The notes: generated by a model not told the origin, from the letters alone. A DNA stretch of 37,129 nt from an uncultured Bacilli bacterium (GCA_947627435.1 CANQWB010000009.1:1-37129); one strand, 5' to 3'. Shown: positions 1 to 9,671, counted from the first letter of the stretch. Made by a program: numbers and translations.

Positions 1-74
1 GTACTCTTTTGTGTTGTATTTAACTCATAATATATTTATTTGTCTTTACCAAGCAAATTCCTAATATATAAAAA

Positions 75-91
75 AAGGATTATTTATCCTT
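75..91 (-). terminator. Terminator of the secDF-relA operon
   Basis: AAGGAT and ATCCTT form a 6-bp stem around a 5-nt loop. On the minus strand it runs into a T-tract. It overlaps the stop codon of the permease gene and closes the long minus-strand operon. Confidence 0.75.
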
Positions 92-1144
92 CTTATCTTT
101 CATATCTACAATCTTATCACTAATATCTTCTCGATAAAATTTAAAAGTAGTAATTAATATAATTGCAAGTGGTAAAGAAATAATAACACCTACAACTCCA
201 AATAGAATACCTCCTGCAAATACAGAGAAAATTCCTACAAGTGGATGAATTTTATTCGTTTTACCATAAACAAGTGGATTGATTAAATAGCCATCTAGCC
301 ATGATAATAATACAAAAGCAATTAAGGTTTTAATTAACATAGTTGGTCCAATAACAAATGCGGTAACGGCTGCAACAACATTCGCCAACATACCACCAAA
401 ATATGGAATTAAATTGGCAATCATAGCTAAAAATCCCAGTAACAATGCATTTGGATGTCCAATTATCGTATAAGCTAATGTATATTCTACTAAAGTAATT
501 AACATAATACGTACAAAACCTGTTAAATATTGTTTCATTTCATAATCTACTGTTGCAACATAACGAAATGTACGTTTATTTTTACTTTTTAAATATTTTT
601 TTACAGAAGCACGAATACGATCCATATCAATCAAGAAATAGATAGCGGCTGCACAAGCAATAAATGTTTTGGAAATATAACTCATCGATACATTAATTAC
701 ACTGATAGCACCATCTGAAACATATTTACCAACAGTTTTAATAATGTCATTAAAACTATTCGATAATGTATCTTGTAGTGGTCCTAAATTGATATCATAA
801 TCAATCGATATGGTTTTAAAGAATGCTATGATACCGTTAAACAAACTTGACAATTGACCAAATAAAAGTGGTATAACAGTAATTCCTAAAAAGGCTACAA
901 TACCCACAACAATAGACAGCACAATCACAACTGCTAATGGTTTGGGAATTTTATGATTGATTAAATAACATAAAAAGGGATGAATTGCATAAGCAACTAT
1001 AAATGCAACAAAGAATGGCATAAATATTTGAATAAAAGTTGCAACAAATCCCATCCATAATTTTCCTGTTTGATACATCAAAAAGATGATAAGTGTAATA
1101 AGTGCAAAATTAATTAATTTAAAATCTGGTTTATTTTTAATCAT
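80..1144 (-). CDS. AI-2E family transporter (YtvI/PerM-like permease)
   Basis: A 354-aa polytopic membrane protein with about seven to eight hydrophobic segments. The C-terminal half has the family signature: a GFLAMIANLIPYFGG loop, an NPLVYGK segment, and a glycine-rich FAGGILFGVVG stretch followed by an SLPLAI helix. The length is normal for the family. Members export or move small molecules or ions, and the true substrate is usually unknown; autoinducer-2 export is only the family name. The start codon lies inside the 3' end of dtd (8-bp overlap), so the gene is translationally linked to the relA-dtd operon and is its last member. The family call is firm; the substrate is not. Confidence 0.9.
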   Translation of the reverse strand: MIKNKPDFKLINFALITLIIFLMYQTGKLWMGFVATFIQIFMPFFVAFIVAYAIHPFLCYLINHKIPKPLAVVIVLSIVVGIVAFLGITVIPLLFGQLSSLFNGIIAFFKTISIDYDINLGPLQDTLSNSFNDIIKTVGKYVSDGAISVINVSMSYISKTFIACAAAIYFLIDMDRIRASVKKYLKSKNKRTFRYVATVDYEMKQYLTGFVRIMLITLVEYTLAYTIIGHPNALLLGFLAMIANLIPYFGGMLANVVAAVTAFVIGPTMLIKTLIAFVLLSWLDGYLINPLVYGKTNKIHPLVGIFSVFAGGILFGVVGVIISLPLAIILITTFKFYREDISDKIVDMKDKKDK

Positions 1145-1586
1145 GTTTTTTCCTACTTTCTATTAAAATTGTGATAGGTCCATCATTAGTAATCGATACT
1201 TTCATATTTGCCCCAAACTTTCCTGTTTCCACTTTGACATATTTTGATAATTCTGTATTCCATATTTCATATAATGTTTTAGCTTGTTTTGATGGAAGTG
1301 CTGCTACATAACTTGGTCTATTTCCATTTTCTGAGTTTGCATATAGAGTAAATTGTGAAATACTTAAAACACTTCCACCATAATCTAGTATAGACTGATT
1401 CATCACGCCATCTTTGTCATCAAAAATACGAAGATGAATCAATTTTCGTACACAATAAAGGATATCCTCTATCGTATCTCCATATGTAAATCCTACAAAA
1501 ACCACTAACCCCTGATCAATCGTGCCAATCAATTGGTCTTCTACATGAACAGAAGAATGCAAACTTCTTTGTACTAATAATCTCAT
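1137..1586 (-). CDS. dtd: D-aminoacyl-tRNA deacylase
   Basis: A 149-aa protein of the usual length for DTD, which hydrolyses D-amino acids (and glycine from tRNA-Ala) wrongly attached to tRNA. The sequence starts MRLLVQRSLHSSVHVE and carries both active-site signatures: SQFTLYA near residue 77 and a C-terminal NDGPITI matching the conserved NxGPxT loop. The ATG overlaps the relA stop as ATGA, so the two are translationally coupled. relA-dtd adjacency is a conserved Firmicutes arrangement (relA-yrvI in Bacillus subtilis) and supports the assignment. The product is expected to be a cytoplasmic homodimer. Confidence 0.96.
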   Translation of the reverse strand: MRLLVQRSLHSSVHVEDQLIGTIDQGLVVFVGFTYGDTIEDILYCVRKLIHLRIFDDKDGVMNQSILDYGGSVLSISQFTLYANSENGNRPSYVAALPSKQAKTLYEIWNTELSKYVKVETGKFGANMKVSITNDGPITILIESRKKHD

Positions 1587-3751
1587 TGAATCAATCTCTC
1601 AACTTCTAATACATTAGGTATTTGCTCAATATCATGCATAAATTTAGTTAATTTATCTTTATTTTCCACTAAAACAGTTACTTCATATGTCATATCATCT
1701 TCATGAGAAATCGTATTAATACTCTGGATAGAAATATTGTTATTCGATGTCTTTGAAATAATATCTAACAATAAATTATCATTTTTTAAAGTACTAATCA
1801 ACAAATTGGTTGGATAACGTTTACTGATTTCATCATTCCATCTGACATCTATAATACGTTCTTCCAATTCTTGAATATTAGGGCAAATGGATTGATGGAT
1901 AGTAATTCCATATCCTTTCGTAATATATCCAACAATATGATCTCCAGGAACTGGTTTACAACAAGAAGCAACATTTACCTTAATTTCATCAATTCCCTCG
2001 ACAATAACATCATTTTTTACTGTTGGTAAGATCACATCTTTATTTTGTGTTTTTTTCAGTATAATTTCTTCTTTTGTATTATTTTCACCAGTTATAATAT
2101 TAATAATACTACCAACTGGAAGTTTACCACTACCTATATTAATATATACTTCGTTAAAATCCTCATATTTTAATTCCTTAAGGATTTGCTCAATATTTTC
2201 ATTTGACAAAAATTCATTAAATACCAATTTGCGTTTTCGAAGTTCTTTGGCAAGTAATTCTTCTCCTTTTTTTAGATATTCTTCCTTATCTAATTTACGG
2301 TAAAAAGAACGAATCTTATTTTTAGCTTGTGCAGTTTTAGCCATATGAATCCATTCTCTACTTGGTCCTACAGCATTTTTACTTGTATTGATCCTTACAA
2401 TATCTTGATTTTGTAATTCGTAATCTAAAGGGACAATATTGTTATTTACAATTGCACCTATCATTTTATCACCAACACCACTATGTACCTTATATGCAAA
2501 ATCAATTGGTGTTGCACCAGCAGGTAATTCAATAACATCACCAGCAGGTGTATAAACATAAATGGTATTATGAAACACCTCTTCCGTGACAGATTTGACA
2601 AATTCTTCATCATTTGGTTCTTCGTTATTGAGTTCTATAATAGAACGGAAAAACTGTAATTTCTGTTCCATAGTATTTTGCATTACTGCAACCGTACTTC
2701 CCTTTTCTTTATAAGACCAATGGGAGGCAATTCCACGTTCTGCAACCTCATCCATTTCATAAGTACGAATTTGAATTTCAAACAAATAACCATCAAAACC
2801 AAAAACAGTTGTATGAAGTGATTGATACATGTTCGTTTTTGGCATGGCAATATAATCTTTAAAACGTTTTGGTATGGGACGATACTTCGCATGAATTAAT
2901 CCCAATGCTTGATAACATTCTTGTTCAGTATTTACAAATACACGAAGAGCAAGTAAATCATAAATTTCACTAAACTTCTTTCCTTTATCTAGCTTCTTAT
3001 AAATACTATAGATACTCTTAGCACGACCTTTAATTTCATGTTTAATCCCATTTTGATCTAAAATTTCAGAAACACGTTTCATCATTTCACTGACTGCATT
3101 ATCTCTTTCAACTTTAGTTTGATTCAATTCTTCAGCAATAGAGAAATACACATCTGGTTTTAAATAACGCAATGATAAATCTTCCAACTCACTTTTCATA
3201 TGATTCATTCCTAAGCGACTTGCGATTGGAGTTAAAATTTCTAATGTTTCTCTTGCTTTCTCTTTTTGTTTTTCTTCAGGGTGTACCCAAAGAGTACGTA
3301 AATTATGCAGACGGTCTGCTAATTTAATAATAATAACACGTACATCTTCACAAAGTCCAACTAAAATTTTACGATGATTGGCGATAGTTGCACTATTTTC
3401 TCCATCAAAATTAAGTTTATTGATTTTTGTAACACCATCTACTAAATTGGCTACAACAGGACCAAATAATTTTTCTAATTCTTCTTTGGTTGTATCACAA
3501 TCTTCTAATACATCATGTAACAAAGCAGCACATAACGTCTCTGAATCTGCATTAATTTCGGTTAAAATATGAGCTACTTGTAATGGATGTTCAATATAAT
3601 CTTCACCAGTCAGACGCTTTACACCAAAATGTTTTTTTTCTGCATACTGGTATGCATCTCGAATTTGTTTTAGTTCTTGGGCATCTAAAATATAAGCAGA
3701 TGCTGCATGCATTAAATCATCAATTGTAATATGCATATTTTTTTTTGTCAT
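1583..3751 (-). CDS. relA: Bifunctional (p)ppGpp synthetase/hydrolase RelA/SpoT
   Basis: A 722-aa Rel protein of normal length with the full domain order. The N-terminal HD hydrolase domain has His55 in an EHP motif and the His79-Asp80 pair (LLHDVLED). The synthetase domain spans about 240-365 and includes RFKDYIAMPK, NMYQSLHTTV and EIQIRT. A TGS domain follows at about 395-460 (VYTPAGDVIELP), then a C-terminal ACT domain from about 645. Both catalytic halves look intact, so it should make and degrade (p)ppGpp in the stringent response. It lies downstream of secDF with one unknown gene between, and overlaps dtd by 4 bp. The TGA stop shows that the standard code is used. Confidence 0.97.
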   Translation of the reverse strand: MTKKNMHITIDDLMHAASAYILDAQELKQIRDAYQYAEKKHFGVKRLTGEDYIEHPLQVAHILTEINADSETLCAALLHDVLEDCDTTKEELEKLFGPVVANLVDGVTKINKLNFDGENSATIANHRKILVGLCEDVRVIIIKLADRLHNLRTLWVHPEEKQKEKARETLEILTPIASRLGMNHMKSELEDLSLRYLKPDVYFSIAEELNQTKVERDNAVSEMMKRVSEILDQNGIKHEIKGRAKSIYSIYKKLDKGKKFSEIYDLLALRVFVNTEQECYQALGLIHAKYRPIPKRFKDYIAMPKTNMYQSLHTTVFGFDGYLFEIQIRTYEMDEVAERGIASHWSYKEKGSTVAVMQNTMEQKLQFFRSIIELNNEEPNDEEFVKSVTEEVFHNTIYVYTPAGDVIELPAGATPIDFAYKVHSGVGDKMIGAIVNNNIVPLDYELQNQDIVRINTSKNAVGPSREWIHMAKTAQAKNKIRSFYRKLDKEEYLKKGEELLAKELRKRKLVFNEFLSNENIEQILKELKYEDFNEVYINIGSGKLPVGSIINIITGENNTKEEIILKKTQNKDVILPTVKNDVIVEGIDEIKVNVASCCKPVPGDHIVGYITKGYGITIHQSICPNIQELEERIIDVRWNDEISKRYPTNLLISTLKNDNLLLDIISKTSNNNISIQSINTISHEDDMTYEVTVLVENKDKLTKFMHDIEQIPNVLEVERLIQ

Positions 3752-3770
3752 ATGCCCACTTCTTTCTTTA

Positions 3771-4310
3771 TTAAGCTACTTTTTTTGATTTTATTTTTGT
3801 TCCCATTTCTACAACACTACGATTTGTAATCGTATCTTTATTTTCTTTGACTTTTGGAATTTTTTTTCTTTTTTGTTCTTCATAAACATAACAATCATGA
3901 TACTTGAGCACAAAATTTCTTGCTTCATTGGATAATGTAGCTACCTCTGTTGCAAGACCGTCAAATTCAGTTTGCTCTATTACATATTGTTCCCAATGAC
4001 TTAATATTTTTCCTAATTCACGTAACATTGCACCATTATTTTGAAGTCGCGCAATTAAATATGCTTCTTTTATCATTTGCCACGTAATTTCATCAATAAT
4101 TACATTAGGACATTTTTTTAAAAACGAATAGATATCACTGTCTTTTTCAATTTTAATCATTTCTTGATCTTGATGAAACATAGACATTAAAGTTTTGGTA
4201 ATGATATGGTTTCCTTCTTTATTCGCATATTTACAAGCATGAATGAGTGAAGAAAGATCCATAAGTACACAACTTGGATCTTCTAAATCTGTAAATATTC
4301 GTATATGCAT
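3771..4310 (-). CDS. Hypothetical 179-aa protein between secDF and relA
   Basis: I do not recognise a family. The protein is mostly helical and soluble, with no signal peptide or membrane segment. The N-terminal half has a MHIRIFTDLEDPSCVLMDLSSLIHA-type start and a long acidic helical region; the C-terminus is strongly basic (KRKKIPKVKENK and KIKSKKVA), which could bind nucleic acid, but that is a guess. A good GGAGG site lies 6 nt before the ATG. It is 20 bp from relA and 12 bp from secDF, so it is cotranscribed with both. In Bacillus subtilis the same interval holds yrvC, recJ and apt, none of which it resembles. Confidence 0.75.
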   Translation of the reverse strand: MHIRIFTDLEDPSCVLMDLSSLIHACKYANKEGNHIITKTLMSMFHQDQEMIKIEKDSDIYSFLKKCPNVIIDEITWQMIKEAYLIARLQNNGAMLRELGKILSHWEQYVIEQTEFDGLATEVATLSNEARNFVLKYHDCYVYEEQKRKKIPKVKENKDTITNRSVVEMGTKIKSKKVA

Positions 4311-4322
4311 GCGGATCCTCCT

Positions 4323-6557
4323 TTACGAATTTACCCCTTTCACTTTTAACTCTTCTGGTTCATCATACCATTTTTTCTTTTTTGGTTTTCCAATATTTCT
4401 TTTTTCAATTTGATACCACAATTGGCTTGCGATACAAATAGAAGAATAGGAACCTGCAATTAAACCAATCATCATGGCAATATTGAAATAAATAATTTCA
4501 TATGAACCCATTAGAATGAGGCAAACAACAGGAATTAAAGTTGTAATTGTCGTAATTACACTTCTTGTTAAAGTTTGTCTCAAACTAATATTTACAATTT
4601 CTTGTAATTCCTCTTTATTTTTAATTATATTCTTATTCTTAGTATAGATATTCTCTTTAATACGGTCAAATAATACAATGGTATCATTAATAGAATAACC
4701 AATAATAGAAAGAATTGCAGCTATAAAGATACTAGAAACTTCAAATTCCAAAATACTAAATACTGCAATAATGACAAACACATCATGTAATAAAGCAATA
4801 ATTGCACCAATTGCATAACTAAATTTATAACGAATAGAAATATAAATAACAATTGCAATTCCCGCTAACAAGAGTGATAAAAAGGCATTTTTAATCAGTT
4901 CTCTTTTGACTACATTGGATACTACACCAATTTCAGTTTCTGCTTGGTATTGTTCATGGAAATAGTTTTCTGTATCTAATACTTGTGTTTGATTCAAACT
5001 ATCTTCAATTAACGCATCTACAGTATGTATATCTCTTGCTTCAATATTGGAAATACTATATCCCATATTTTCTAAATCCGCTTTAATTACATCTATATTT
5101 AATTCTTGTTCACTTTGAATCGAAATAGAAGATCCCCCTTTAAAATCAATGCCTAAGTTTAAACCTTTGACACCAAGAGATAGAGAACCTATAATCACAA
5201 GAATAATGGCTGCACTAAAGAAAATATACCTTGTATGAATAAAATTTAACTTTTTCCATGGTTCCTGATTCAATTTCTGAGTACGGATACCTAAAAATAA
5301 TCCTAATTTATTGTGAAATCTTCCTGTTTTTACAAATAAATTTAGTAAATATCTCGTTACAAAAACCATGACAAACATTGTAACAAATATACTAATAATT
5401 AACATAGTAGCAAAACCTTTTACACTACTTTCTCCGAAAATAAATAATATGATTGCAACAATTAAGGTTGTCACATTGGCATCGATAATAGTTGCTAGAG
5501 AATTTTTATTTCCTGCTTTATAAGCAGCTTCAAAATTTCTACCCTTTGCAAGTTCATCCTTAATACGAGCAAAATGAATTACGTTAGCATCCACTGCCAT
5601 ACCAATTCCAAGTAACATGGCAGCAATTCCAGGTAATGTAAGTACTCCACCAACAAGCCAAAAGATGGCAAATGTGAAAAATGTATAAATAACAATTCCT
5701 ACAGATGCAACTACACCAGCTACATGATATAGTGCAATCATAACAAACATAATGCACAAAATTCCGATTGCTCCTGCCATTAAAGTTTTTTCTAATGAAT
5801 GCATACCAAAACTTGCTGTCACTGTTTTAGATGAAATTTCTTCCAATTTTGTTGGTAAACTTCCAGAATTAATCAAATCTACTAAATTTTTTACTTCCGT
5901 TTGAGTAAAGTTACCTTGAATAATAACATCACTTGCAAAACCTTCTGCTACAGTTGCAACGGATAAACATTTAGAATCATTAAGACTTCCACAATGCATT
6001 TCTTCTGTTGCAAAAGAACTTTCTTCATCAAAATCTAACCAAATGACAATACGATTATCCGTCATTTCACTTACTTTTTTTGTTACACGATAAAATTCTT
6101 CTTTATCTTTAATACTAAGTGATACCGCTGGTCTACCTTTACTATCTTGTCCTACTTTTGCAGCACCATTGTTTAATACATCACTTGTCATTAATAGATT
6201 ATCACTCGTATCACGGAATGTTAAATTGGCAGCTTGACTTAAAATATTACGTGCTTGATTCGCATCTGTAACTCCTGCCAATTGTACACGAATACGATTA
6301 TCACCTTCTACAATAATAACAGGTTCTGAAACACCTAGTACGTCAATTCTTTTCAACATTGTCTTATAGGTACTTGTCACCATGTCACTGGTAACAGGTT
6401 TCCCATCTAAACTTTGGACTTCATACAAAACTTCAAATCCGCCCTTTAAATCTAATCCAAATTTCAAATTACGAGATAAAATTGGACTTAAAATTCCAAT
6501 CACACCTAAAATAACAATAATAACTATTATAGATGAAAATAAACTTTTCTTTTTCAT
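4323..6557 (-). CDS. secDF: SecDF fused protein translocase subunit
   Basis: A 744-aa SecD-SecF fusion of the RND superfamily that assists Sec-dependent export using the proton gradient. The SecD half has one N-terminal TM (about 5-30), the LKGGFEVLYEV segment, a large extracytoplasmic domain, then TM helices with GIGMAVDANVIHFARIKDEL. The SecF half restarts near residue 445 with GLNLGIDFKGGSS and carries IGYSINDTIVLFDRIKENI. About 12 TM helices in total. The ATG at 6557 is chosen because GGAGG lies 5 nt before it; an in-frame GTG at 6569 is itself part of that site and overlaps the comN stop. It is second in the comN-secDF-relA-dtd operon. Confidence 0.96.
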   Translation of the reverse strand: MKKKSLFSSIIVIIVILGVIGILSPILSRNLKFGLDLKGGFEVLYEVQSLDGKPVTSDMVTSTYKTMLKRIDVLGVSEPVIIVEGDNRIRVQLAGVTDANQARNILSQAANLTFRDTSDNLLMTSDVLNNGAAKVGQDSKGRPAVSLSIKDKEEFYRVTKKVSEMTDNRIVIWLDFDEESSFATEEMHCGSLNDSKCLSVATVAEGFASDVIIQGNFTQTEVKNLVDLINSGSLPTKLEEISSKTVTASFGMHSLEKTLMAGAIGILCIMFVMIALYHVAGVVASVGIVIYTFFTFAIFWLVGGVLTLPGIAAMLLGIGMAVDANVIHFARIKDELAKGRNFEAAYKAGNKNSLATIIDANVTTLIVAIILFIFGESSVKGFATMLIISIFVTMFVMVFVTRYLLNLFVKTGRFHNKLGLFLGIRTQKLNQEPWKKLNFIHTRYIFFSAAIILVIIGSLSLGVKGLNLGIDFKGGSSISIQSEQELNIDVIKADLENMGYSISNIEARDIHTVDALIEDSLNQTQVLDTENYFHEQYQAETEIGVVSNVVKRELIKNAFLSLLLAGIAIVIYISIRYKFSYAIGAIIALLHDVFVIIAVFSILEFEVSSIFIAAILSIIGYSINDTIVLFDRIKENIYTKNKNIIKNKEELQEIVNISLRQTLTRSVITTITTLIPVVCLILMGSYEIIYFNIAMMIGLIAGSYSSICIASQLWYQIEKRNIGKPKKKKWYDEPEELKVKGVNS

Positions 6558-6568
6558 AATTACCTCCA

Positions 6569-6838
6569 CTATTCTTCAAAGTAAATCGTACGATTACGCA
6601 TATTTAGTTTTTCTTTTAAATAGGCATCAATCTCTATATTATCTGTATTTAATATATCACTTACCATTTGATACAATGACAAATTACTTGCTTTTTTCCA
6701 TACAGTTTCTTTCAAATAATTCCATACGTCTTCTGATTTTACATATTCATATCCAGCACGTCGCATTTCTTCTCTTTTGGTATGTAAGGCTGGTTTTAAA
6801 TGATTATACAATTCTTCTAAAGTTTGAAATTCATTCAT
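6569..6838 (-). CDS. comN: ComN-like post-transcriptional regulator
   Basis: An 89-aa helical protein starting MNEFQTLEELYNHLKPAL. It resembles the small ComN/YrzD post-transcriptional regulator family of Firmicutes, including the central WNYLKETVWKKA helix and the basic KREEMRRAGYEYV stretch. In Bacillus subtilis comN sits directly upstream of secDF, and it does here too, which is the main support for the name. The start at 6838 has an AGGAG site 7 nt upstream; the longer frame up to 6883 lacks one. Its stop codon shares a base with the alternative GTG of secDF, so the two are tightly coupled. ComN influences comE mRNA in B. subtilis; its role outside competence is unclear. Confidence 0.8.
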   Translation of the reverse strand: MNEFQTLEELYNHLKPALHTKREEMRRAGYEYVKSEDVWNYLKETVWKKASNLSLYQMVSDILNTDNIEIDAYLKEKLNMRNRTIYFEE

Positions 6839-6881
6839 CCAATCACTCCTAATCTGAATACAAAACATCCATACTACTACC

Positions 6882-6910
6882 ATTATATATGAAAAATATA
6901 TTTTTTTAAA
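6882..6910 (-). promoter_or_regulatory. Possible promoter of the comN-secDF operon
   Basis: TATAAT at 6887-6882 and TTTAAA at 6910-6905 (four of six matches to TTGACA) are separated by 17 nt. They sit in the short divergent gap between comN and the flippase gene. The sequence here is very AT-rich, so a chance match is possible. Confidence 0.4.
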
Positions 6911-6986
6911 GGAATTTCATATAAAAAGAAAAAATAATTCTAATATTTTGAATTACCCAATCATAAAGTTGGATAAGGGTGAAACT

Positions 6987-8279
6987 ATGAAGAAAAGTAA
7001 ATTTGTACAATCGACCATTATATTAATTGTTGGAGGTTTTATTACTAAAATATTAGGAATGATCATTCGTATTATTATGTCCCGTTTAATGGGTACCGAA
7101 GGTATTGGTGTCTATATGTTACTGATGCCCACATTTTCATTGCTCATTGCTCTTGCACAATTAGGATTTCCCGTTGCGATCAGTAAACTCGTGGCAGAAG
7201 ATACCAAAAACAATAAAAATTTAGTATTTTCTATCATTCCAATTTCGTTTGTATTAAATATATTAATTATGACTTTATTGCTTTTCTTTGCCAATACAAT
7301 CTCTACTCATCTGCTACACGAAAGTAGAACTACATTAGGAATTATTTGTATTGGTTTTGTTCTACCATTTATCAGTATTTCTTCTATTTTACGTGGCTAT
7401 TTTTTTGGAAAGGAAAGAATGATTCCTCATGTAGTATCTAATGTGACTGAAGATATTGTAAGATTGATTATTCTTTTAATTGGGATTCCGATTTTTATCG
7501 CAAGAGGAATCGAATTTGCCGTTGCCTTTATTGTCATTTCTAATATTGTAAGTGAATTAACGTCTATTTTTATTCTCTTTTTATTTCTACCAAAAAATTT
7601 CAAAATTACCAAAAAGGATTTTATACCACAGAAAAACAATATAAAAGAAGTATTTAATATTAGTCTTCCTACAACGGGAAGTCGAATTATTGGTAATATT
7701 GGCTATTTTTTTGAACCAGTTATTTTAACATTCGTTCTCCTTAAAGTAGGTTATTCACAACAATATATTGTTACTGAATATGGAATTATCAGTGGTTATG
7801 TTATGCCATTACTCATGTTACCATCTTTTTTTACAATGGCAATTTCACAAGCACTGATTCCTGTCATTAGTAAGTCTTATACCAACCATCATTATGAATA
7901 TGCGAAAGCAAAAATTAAACAAGCAATCTTTTTCTCATTATTAATAGGCATTCCTGCAACCATTCTATTTTTAGGATTTCCAAGCATACCTTTACAATTT
8001 ATCTATAATACAACTGAAGGGATTTCCTATACTCGAGTTTTATCTATTGTATATCTTTTATATTATATTCAATCTCCACTTACCAGCAGTTTACAAGCTA
8101 TGGGAAAAGCCAAAGAGGCAATGCATGGAACGATACTTGGCGTATTTTCAAGAACGATTATGTTATGGATTGGATGTTCTTTAAAAATTGGAATGTGGGG
8201 TCTTGTTATCGCAACTGCTACTAATATTATCTTAGTTACATTACATCAAGCTAAATATGTTAAAAAAGCTTTCAATTAG
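6987..8279 (+). CDS. SpoVB/MurJ-like oligosaccharide flippase
   Basis: A 430-aa polytopic protein of the MOP superfamily (MATE-like polysaccharide flippases). It starts MKKSKFVQSTIILIVGGFITKILGMIIRIIMSRLMGTEG, matching the SpoVB/YtgP N-terminal TM1-loop-TM2 pattern with the conserved basic residues of that loop, and has about 14 hydrophobic segments. Members move lipid-linked sugars such as lipid II across the membrane. The start at 6987 has an AAGGGTG site 5 nt upstream; a TTG at 6948 has none. It diverges from comN, and spoVB is also the neighbour of comN-secDF in Bacillus, which favours the SpoVB name, but sporulation by this organism cannot be judged from the window. Confidence 0.88.
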   Translation: MKKSKFVQSTIILIVGGFITKILGMIIRIIMSRLMGTEGIGVYMLLMPTFSLLIALAQLGFPVAISKLVAEDTKNNKNLVFSIIPISFVLNILIMTLLLFFANTISTHLLHESRTTLGIICIGFVLPFISISSILRGYFFGKERMIPHVVSNVTEDIVRLIILLIGIPIFIARGIEFAVAFIVISNIVSELTSIFILFLFLPKNFKITKKDFIPQKNNIKEVFNISLPTTGSRIIGNIGYFFEPVILTFVLLKVGYSQQYIVTEYGIISGYVMPLLMLPSFFTMAISQALIPVISKSYTNHHYEYAKAKIKQAIFFSLLIGIPATILFLGFPSIPLQFIYNTTEGISYTRVLSIVYLLYYIQSPLTSSLQAMGKAKEAMHGTILGVFSRTIMLWIGCSLKIGMWGLVIATATNIILVTLHQAKYVKKAFN

Positions 8280-8289
8280 AAAGCTTTTT
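8263..8289 (+). terminator. Terminator of the flippase gene
   Basis: AAAAAGCTTTC and GAAAGCTTTTT form an 11-bp perfect stem with loop AATTA, ending in five Ts. It overlaps the flippase stop codon and could work in both directions. Confidence 0.85.
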
Positions 8290-8325
8290 ATAATAAAGAA
8301 AAAATAATTTAATTTTTAAAAGAAA

Positions 8326-8353
8326 ATGACCTATTCCATTCAAAATAGGTCAT
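8326..8353 (-). terminator. Terminator of the stomatin-NfeD operon
   Basis: ATGACCTATT and AATAGGTCAT form a 10-bp perfect stem with an 8-nt loop. On the minus strand it is followed by TTTTCTTTT. It lies just after the SPFH gene. Confidence 0.85.
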
Positions 8354-8360
8354 ACTTTAG

Positions 8361-9248
8361 TTATTTTTCTTTTTTAAACAATTCTGATACAGTAGTACTC
8401 AGTGTCGCGATATTTTGTAATTCAGATGGAACAATAATTTTTGTTGCTTGCCCATTTGCAACATTAGATAAAGCTTCAAAACTCTTTAAAGTGAGTACTG
8501 CTTGATCAGCTTTCGCTTCTTTTAATAATTTAATTCCTTCAGCTTCTGCTGTTTTTAATTTTAAAATAGCTTCTGCCTCTCCTTCTGCTTCACGGATTTG
8601 TGATTCTTTTTTTGCTTCTGCTCTTAAAATCGCACTTTCCTTTTCTCCTTCTGCAATTAAAATATTCGATTTCTTTTCTCCTTCTGCTTGTAGAATTTTT
8701 TCACGTCTTTCACGTTCTGCACGCATTTGTTTTTCCATAGCTTCTTGAATATCTCTTGGTGGAATAATATTTTTTACTTCCACACGATTGACTTTAATTC
8801 CCCATGGATCAGTTGCTTCATCCAAAATAGAACGCATTTTAGAATTGATAATATCTCTGGATGTTAAAGTTTGGTCTAATTCTAACTCACCAATTAAGTT
8901 ACGTAAAGTCGTCGCTGTTAAATTTTCAATAGCACTAATTGGATGTTCAACACCATAAGTATACAACTTTGCATCTGTAATTTGATAATAGACAACTGTA
9001 TCAATCTGCATCGTTACATTATCTTTTGTAATAACTGGTTGTGGGGCAAAATCCTTTACAATTTCCTTTAATGTCACTGTATTGGCGATACGATCTAAAA
9101 AAGGAATTTTAATGTGTAAACCATGTTGCCATGTTTGTGAATAAGAACCTAAGCGTTCAATCACATAAGCTTTTGCTTGTGGTACTACTTTAATATTAGG
9201 TAATACCAATACTGCAACTAAAATTAGTAATGTAATAAAAATGTCCAT
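8361..9248 (-). CDS. SPFH/band 7 membrane protein (paraslipin type)
   Basis: A 295-aa stomatin/prohibitin-family protein. A single N-terminal TM (about 2-18) precedes the SPFH domain, which contains VIERLGSY, DRIANTVTLKEIV and IIPPRDIQEAMEKQM. From about 165 to 240 there is a long Ala/Glu-rich coiled coil (repeats of AEGEKES type), as in HflK/HflC and QmcA. Such proteins form large ring or cage assemblies in membrane microdomains. The gene directly downstream of an NfeD gene is the classic stomatin-NfeD operon pairing, so this is the paraslipin partner. Its exact physiological role is not known. Confidence 0.93.
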   Translation of the reverse strand: MDIFITLLILVAVLVLPNIKVVPQAKAYVIERLGSYSQTWQHGLHIKIPFLDRIANTVTLKEIVKDFAPQPVITKDNVTMQIDTVVYYQITDAKLYTYGVEHPISAIENLTATTLRNLIGELELDQTLTSRDIINSKMRSILDEATDPWGIKVNRVEVKNIIPPRDIQEAMEKQMRAERERREKILQAEGEKKSNILIAEGEKESAILRAEAKKESQIREAEGEAEAILKLKTAEAEGIKLLKEAKADQAVLTLKSFEALSNVANGQATKIIVPSELQNIATLSTTVSELFKKEK

Positions 9249-9251
9249 AGT

Positions 9252-9671
9252 CTAATCCTCCCATTCCTCTACTTTAATTTTTACACCATCTATCAATAGT
9301 ACTTTTACAGTACTACCTAGCTTGATTTTTTTATTGGCATATGCAGTCCATCTTTTGCCATCTACCTTCACTTCGCCTGTTCCATTTTTTTCAATTTCTT
9401 CGGTAACAATTCCTTGCATACCAATAATACGGTCTAAATTGGTATTTACTTGTTTCGTAGATAACCATTTTGTTAAAATTGGTCTTGTTGTAATCAATAA
9501 TAGAATTCCTACAATACAAAATACTCCAACTTGTAGTATAAAATTATCTGTTATGAATGATACAATCAATGCCAAAATCCCACTTGCAACAAACCAAATT
9601 GTCGTTAAATTAACGGTCATTACTTCGACAATTGTTAGTAAAATAATAATTGCAATCCAAATATAAAACAT
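9252..9671 (-). CDS. NfeD family membrane protein
   Basis: A 139-aa short NfeD (NfeD1b-like, no serine protease domain). Three to four hydrophobic segments cover residues 1-70, followed by a soluble OB-fold domain beginning GMQGIVTEEI and including GEVKVDGKRWTAYA and a final KVEEWED. The family partners SPFH proteins in membrane microdomains; here it lies 3 bp upstream of the SPFH gene and the two are surely cotranscribed. The length and domain layout match the short NfeD type. Confidence 0.92.
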   Translation of the reverse strand: MFYIWIAIIILLTIVEVMTVNLTTIWFVASGILALIVSFITDNFILQVGVFCIVGILLLITTRPILTKWLSTKQVNTNLDRIIGMQGIVTEEIEKNGTGEVKVDGKRWTAYANKKIKLGSTVKVLLIDGVKIKVEEWED

